Below the pieces are notes generated by a model. That model made no database searches. It saw only the letters and a list, made by a program, of their open reading frames with translations, and was not told the DNA's origin. 25,141 bases of DNA, from contig JAJFVE010000156.1 in the NCBI GenBank assembly GCA_021371965.1, forward strand, positions 1 through 25,141, written 5' to 3'. Source of the stretch: Planctomycetaceae bacterium. GTDB taxonomy: Bacteria > Planctomycetota > Phycisphaerae > SM23-33. Position 1 is the first letter of the stretch; each line of letters begins with the position of its first letter. The translations under genes were made by a program, and so were the position numbers. Of this stretch, positions 22,487-25,141 are shown piece after piece.

Positions 22487-24334
22487 TTACTTGAGAGACA
22501 TTACGCGGCCCAGTGCCGGCAAGAAGTACTCCTGCACGACTCTTTGCCAACTCATCGTCATCGCCAGCTCATAGCCGCGAGCGATCCGCTCTGTCACGGC
22601 CGCTTCCTCGCGGCACAGACCTTCGCACACCAGCCCAGCCATCCTCTTGGCCTCTGCCGATTCGATCTCGTCGCGCTGGGAAACCGGCATCCTCAGCATC
22701 TCTGAGACGCTCTTTGGACCGTTCTGTTTCAAAAAATTTGCGATCTTTATAGAATCTCGGAAATTCCCGTCCTTTGCCGCCGCTTCTGCGAATCCCACGC
22801 ATCCGCAGATATTCGACGGCACGCACAGGGCCCCGAAGCTCAGCGGCTCGAGTTGGCTGATTCCGAAGGGTTCGTAAACGCTCATCCCGAACTCGACGTC
22901 GGTTCCTCGGCGGATGTCGGCGAAGCTCATCTCGGCCGGCATGCGGTCGCCGCAGAGTTCGCGGGCCCAGCCCCATTGATTCACGTGAACGACCTTGACC
23001 GCCTGGTGCTCACGGTTGAAGTGGCGGAACATCCCGCCCAGGACCTCCTCGCCGTAGCACAGGTCTGGGTAGCCCTCCTCGTGCACCACCGGCCAGCCGT
23101 ACACCCGCTCCATGTGGCGGATGTCCTGCCCGCGCCGCTGGCCGGCCAGCGTCCCGAGCATGAAGTACACCGCTGTCTCGCCGCGCTTGCCCAGCAGCGG
23201 TTCCATCTCGTGCAGCACGCGAAGGTCGCGCCAGATGCCCTTGCTCAGCACCGGCCGCGCCACGTGACTGAAGATCCACGTCGGCTTATCGCCCAGCAGA
23301 TTGCCTGCGTACGTCTGCATCCGCTCCAGGCTGGCGCGCTTTTCCTCCAGCGTGATCCGGGCAGCGGGGATCCCGTTGTAGACCAGGTCGATCTCCTTGG
23401 CCGCAAAATGCCGGTCGAGGAACTGCAGCTCCTCGCGGATAAAGTCGCCCACGGCGAACACATGGTCACAGTGACGCGCGGCCTTGACCAGCGCGTGCTT
23501 GTAGTTGTCGAACACCTCGGGAAACACTTCCTCCATCGTGCGCCCTTCGCCGCGGGCGGCGGCCATCACGTTGTAGAACATCGTGTCGTGACCGGGCGTC
23601 TTCTCGACGATCGGGCGCGCCGAGGCCACCTCGTGCGCATAGAAGACCGTGCGGTATCCGCACCCGTGCAGGCAGCCGCCCTTGGCGCCGGGATCCAAAA
23701 CCGATCCGGCCGCGGGGTCCAGCCCGGCGCTGGTCGAGGGCTCGCGGACCGTCGGCGAGGAATGCCCCATCATGGCCTTGAGCACCGTGGGCATGCCCAT
23801 GTACTCGTGCGAAAGCAGCACTACCTGCTCGTTGACGCCGTCGGCGCCGACGACCTTGAGCGCCTCGAAGCCCGGCTCGGCCAGCCGGACGTATTCCTCG
23901 TATTCCCAGATCGACTCGAAGCGGTCGCTGGGCACGGCGAACATCTTGTACAGGTCGCCCTTGAACAGGTTCAGCCGCTCGCGGTTGGCGTGGAAGACAT
24001 CCACCAGCAGCACCTCGGCCTGGCACGTGTGGCCGTTGACGTCCTCTCGCACCGGCCGCGTGCCGTAGATGATCCCCACGTCGTAGGTGCGCTCGATGGG
24101 GCGGAACTTCTCGCTCCATCCGTCGGTGTCGATCCCGTCGAGGCTGCTATAAATGATGCGTCCGCCCTCGCCCAGCCGTCCGGTCGCGGGCTGGTCCGTC
24201 GAGAACAGCGGGCCGAGCAATATCGTGCGGCTGACGACGTCGGCGTACGCCTGGGCGGTCATCAGCCCCGAAATCACCGTCCCGATGCCGCCGATCTTCT
24301 CCACCGCCTCGTGCGTCACGTGAACAACGATCAT
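22487..24334 (-). CDS. Glycogen/starch synthase-like GT-B glycosyltransferase
   Basis: A 615-residue GT5/GT3-like enzyme. The N-terminal domain begins MIVVHVTHEAVEKIGGIGTV, where KIGGIG matches the ADP-glucose-binding KxGGL loop of glycogen synthases. RTVFYAHEVA follows at 228-237. The C-terminal domain has VYEPFGISQLEPLSFGALCV (486-505), the E-x7-E nucleotide-sugar motif. It would build or elongate an alpha-glucan. ATG at 24334 has AAAGGG upstream and starts at the family N-terminus; the frame to 24457 was rejected. Residues about 191-226 are a Ser/Pro/Gly/Asp-rich in-frame insertion absent from my picture of the family. It is divergent from the larA-type gene. A role with the distant GT4-glycosidase genes is possible but unproven. 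Confidence 0.75.
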   Translation of the reverse strand: MIVVHVTHEAVEKIGGIGTVISGLMTAQAYADVVSRTILLGPLFSTDQPATGRLGEGGRIIYSSLDGIDTDGWSEKFRPIERTYDVGIIYGTRPVREDVNGHTCQAEVLLVDVFHANRERLNLFKGDLYKMFAVPSDRFESIWEYEEYVRLAEPGFEALKVVGADGVNEQVVLLSHEYMGMPTVLKAMMGHSSPTVREPSTSAGLDPAAGSVLDPGAKGGCLHGCGYRTVFYAHEVASARPIVEKTPGHDTMFYNVMAAARGEGRTMEEVFPEVFDNYKHALVKAARHCDHVFAVGDFIREELQFLDRHFAAKEIDLVYNGIPAARITLEEKRASLERMQTYAGNLLGDKPTWIFSHVARPVLSKGIWRDLRVLHEMEPLLGKRGETAVYFMLGTLAGQRRGQDIRHMERVYGWPVVHEEGYPDLCYGEEVLGGMFRHFNREHQAVKVVHVNQWGWARELCGDRMPAEMSFADIRRGTDVEFGMSVYEPFGISQLEPLSFGALCVPSNICGCVGFAEAAAKDGNFRDSIKIANFLKQNGPKSVSEMLRMPVSQRDEIESAEAKRMAGLVCEGLCREEAAVTERIARGYELAMTMSWQRVVQEYFLPALGRVMSLK

Positions 24335-24371
24335 AAACACCCTTTCTTGCCGGCATGCTCCCTTGAGAGTA

Positions 24372-24399
24372 TTCATAGCATACGATACTGCGGTAGAAT
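24372..24399 (+). promoter_or_regulatory. Promoter placed for a leaderless larA-type message
   Basis: TTCATA (24372-24377) and TAGAAT (24394-24399) are 16 bases apart. The -10 ends 7 nt before ATG at 24407, so the transcript would start at or beside the start codon. No Shine-Dalgarno sequence precedes the gene. Confidence 0.45.
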
Positions 24400-24406
24400 G
24401 CCGTAT

Positions 24407-25141
24407 ATGAATCTCATCGGTCAGGGACAAGCCGGCTCGACACTCACCAGCGAACAAATCGAATCCATCATCGCCCGCCTGGCCGGCGAGATCGCCCCCG
24501 CCAACAAGCGCATTTTAGTGCTGATTCCCGATCAGACGCGCTCCTGCCCGCTGGGTCTGATCGCCCGACTGCTGCACAAGCACCTGGGCGGCAGGGCGAG
24601 CAAGCTGGACTTCCTCATCGCCCTGGGCACGCACCAGCCCCTCGACGAACCGCGCATCGACAAGCTGCTGGGCATCGCCCCAGGCCGCCGCAGCGAAGTG
24701 CTGCCCGGCAGCAGCGTCTTCAATCATGACTGGAAGAATCCCGCCGCCCTGACGACGATCGGGCGGCTGACGGCCGACCGCGTCTCGCAGATCACCGGCG
24801 GGCGGTTCGCGATGGACGTCGACGTCACGATCAACCGCATGGTGCTCGACTACGACCTGGTGCTGGTCGCCGGGCCGGTCTTCCCGCACGAGGTCGCGGG
24901 CTTCTCCGGCGGCGAAAAGTATTTCTTCCCCGGCATCTGCGGGCAGGAGCTGCTGGACTTCTTCCACTGGCTCGGGGCCGTCGTCACCTGCCCGAGAATC
25001 ATTGGCGTCAAGGACACCCCCGTCCGCCGCACGCTCCAGGCCGCCGGCGAAATGCTCACCGTCCCCACAGCCGCATTGTCGATGGTGGTCGCCCCGCATG
25101 GTGGCACGGGCGTCCCCAAGGGACAGGTCTCGCCCATGCCA
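24407..25141 (+). CDS. larA: LarA-family nickel-pincer racemase-like protein, 5' part
   Basis: The frame is open from ATG at 24407 to the window end (245 codons); the 3' part is missing. Family motifs occur in order: IPDQTRSCP (40-48), GTHQPLDEPRI (74-84), FNHDW (105-109), GPVFPHEVAGFSGGEKYFFPG (156-176). Lys171 matches the cofactor-bearing Lys184 of Lactobacillus LarA; His161 and His187 keep the spacing of its His174 and His200. LarA racemises lactate with a nickel-pincer nucleotide; related enzymes act on other 2-hydroxy acids, so the substrate is uncertain. A start at 24398 (MPYMN...) is also possible. From about residue 232 the sequence is encoded by a REP-like hairpin, so the gene may be altered or end early. 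No larB/C/E genes are in view. Confidence 0.75.
   Translation, partial: MNLIGQGQAGSTLTSEQIESIIARLAGEIAPANKRILVLIPDQTRSCPLGLIARLLHKHLGGRASKLDFLIALGTHQPLDEPRIDKLLGIAPGRRSEVLPGSSVFNHDWKNPAALTTIGRLTADRVSQITGGRFAMDVDVTINRMVLDYDLVLVAGPVFPHEVAGFSGGEKYFFPGICGQELLDFFHWLGAVVTCPRIIGVKDTPVRRTLQAAGEMLTVPTAALSMVVAPHGGTGVPKGQVSPMP
25102..25141. repeat. REP-like hairpin inside the larA-type frame
   Basis: TGGCACGGGCG (25102-25112) and CGCCCATGCCA (25131-25141) are inverted with one mismatch, and an inner stem GTCCC-CAA-GGGAC (25112-25124) lies between them. The right arm reaches the window edge, so the element may be longer. The reverse complement of the right arm, TGGCATGGGCG, nearly repeats GTGGCATGGCG at 5572-5582. 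Confidence 0.6.

Overview
This GC-rich window most resembles a chromosomal segment of a planctomycete-like bacterium (Planctomycetota, possibly Phycisphaerae-related). The basis is a PEP-CTERM exported protein, a second exported beta-solenoid-like protein, a type IV pilus (T4P) assembly operon of the PilMNOP/B/T/C kind, and intergenic regions full of palindromic repeats. The phylum is an inference from gene content; no rRNA or other marker gene is present.

Layout. (1) 1-735, minus strand: the start of an exported beta-rich protein with a good sigma70-type promoter and a leader of about 200 nt. (2) 1146-4178, minus: a three-gene carbohydrate operon (PIG-L deacetylase, GT4 glycosyltransferase, GH100/debranching-like glycosidase), divergent from an MFS transporter (4366-5541, plus). 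The divergent gap holds an array of 8-bp units around GTTAAC in two inverted arms. (3) 5594-6700, minus: an unusual apparent fusion of an archaeal-adenylate-kinase-like P-loop domain with a nucleoside 2-deoxyribosyltransferase-like domain. (4) 6989-7549, plus: a coiled-coil lipoprotein. (5) 7574-17247, minus: a ten-gene T4P operon, pilM-pilN-pilO-pilP-like-pilB-pilT-pilC followed by three pilin-like genes. Secretin, major pilin and prepilin peptidase are absent from the window. (6) 17646-21844, minus: an Fe-S cluster locus with an IscR-like regulator, iscS, iscU and an adrenodoxin-type ferredoxin, with a PEP-CTERM gene between iscU and the ferredoxin. (7) 21958-22359, minus: a second Rrf2 regulator. 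(8) 22487-24334, minus: a glycogen-synthase-like glycosyltransferase, divergent from a truncated larA-type gene (24407 to the window end).

The most striking theme is repeat architecture. At least four families of hairpin-forming or palindromic elements occupy the gaps: GTTAAC 8-mers; GTGGCA-bearing REP-like elements; GTYAGCGG...CCGCTAAC two-hairpin elements; and a GCCACAAAG long inverted repeat. Within the T4P operon every junction is overlapping or within 3 nt except three, and each of those three holds a hairpin element, so the operon is split into four translation-coupled blocks. One REP-like element appears to lie in frame inside the larA-type gene, and the glycogen-synthase-like gene carries an in-frame low-complexity insertion. 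The Fe-S locus has a clear 9-bp inverted-repeat operator laid over the regulator's own promoter.

No tRNA, rRNA, CRISPR array, integrase or transposase was recognised.
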